A stretch of 64,000 nucleotides of DNA from Apostichopus japonicus. Its lineage: Eukaryota; Echinodermata; Holothuroidea; Aspidochirotida; Stichopodidae. Shown here piece by piece: positions 63,791-64,000 of the stretch. The translations under genes and the position numbers were made by a program. The stretch lies in assembly GCF_037975245.1 (NCBI RefSeq), contig NC_092579.1, positions 25,775,166 to 25,839,165 of the forward strand, read 5' to 3'. The notes beneath the pieces were generated by a model that saw only the letters and a program-made list of their open reading frames with translations, did not search any database and had not been told where the DNA came from. Each line of letters starts with the position of its first letter. Position 1 is the first letter of the stretch.

Positions 63791-64000
63791 GCCAGGGATA
63801 AGAATATTTTCATGCCTACATTTATGCATCATCGTAAATGTACGGCTCTTTTTTAGCTTCATTTCTCGCCTACCATAAACGCAGTGCGATCTTTTCAGAT
63901 AAAGCGTCTTTATAAAGCAAGAATAGTTGAGTGTAGGCTTCATTGGCCCTATAACAACAAAATGTATTATTGCGCCCACGGTATTGATATAGTACATATA

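Overview
The window looks like animal nuclear DNA, most likely from a marine deuterostome invertebrate; an echinoderm is my best guess. This rests on short exons with GT-AG junctions, a natriuretic-peptide-receptor-type guanylate cyclase receptor, tRNA-derived SINEs, and introns packed with transposons and microsatellites. The species cannot be fixed from sequence alone.

One host gene accounts for almost everything coding that I trust. It is a single-pass membrane receptor of the receptor guanylate cyclase family on the minus strand, from 58347 down to 14263. Thirteen exons join into one stop-free frame of 2087 nt (about 695 codons). They encode the second part of the ligand-binding (ANF receptor-like) ectodomain (58347-54850), a juxtamembrane cysteine pair and transmembrane helix (54849-54671), and a complete kinase-homology pseudokinase domain (35740-14263). 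The N-terminal exons must lie right of 58347 and outside the recognisable sequence. The dimerisation helix and cyclase domain were not found and should lie left of position 1 if the gene is intact. Two splicing details stand out: a probable GC-AG intron after exon 1, and a 56-bp tandem repeat that has copied the splice acceptor of exon 4.

Layout from left to right. 1-14262 is the open 3' intron: hAT-like MITEs, a 288-bp tetranucleotide array, a dead Ty3/gypsy pol, and a 21-bp-periodic array of CTTAAG palindromes. 14263-15897 holds exons 13-11. 15898-25989 is an intron with a CR1/L2-like LINE end, a THAP-domain relic, a LINE gag-like ORF1 relic and a fold-back element. 25990-27495 holds exons 10-8. 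27496-35634 is an intron with a 1121-bp MITE, (TA)n, a tRNA-like SINE and a 34-bp minisatellite. Exon 7 is at 35635-35740. 35741-54670 is an 18.9-kb intron with a second, apparently identical 1121-bp MITE, a ~140-bp degenerate array, two multi-kb elements with CACTG termini, and a 2-kb 69-bp minisatellite. 54671-58347 holds exons 6-1. 58348-64000 contains a dead L1/Tx1-like LINE interrupted by (ATT)n, and hAT-like ends.

The most unusual features are the transposon biology (identical MITE twins with different 8-bp target duplications and a nested MITE with its own duplication; two CACTG-ended elements with dense subterminal repeats, one carrying a gene fragment) and the helically phased palindrome array. 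I did not see a clear new enzymatic or defence system.
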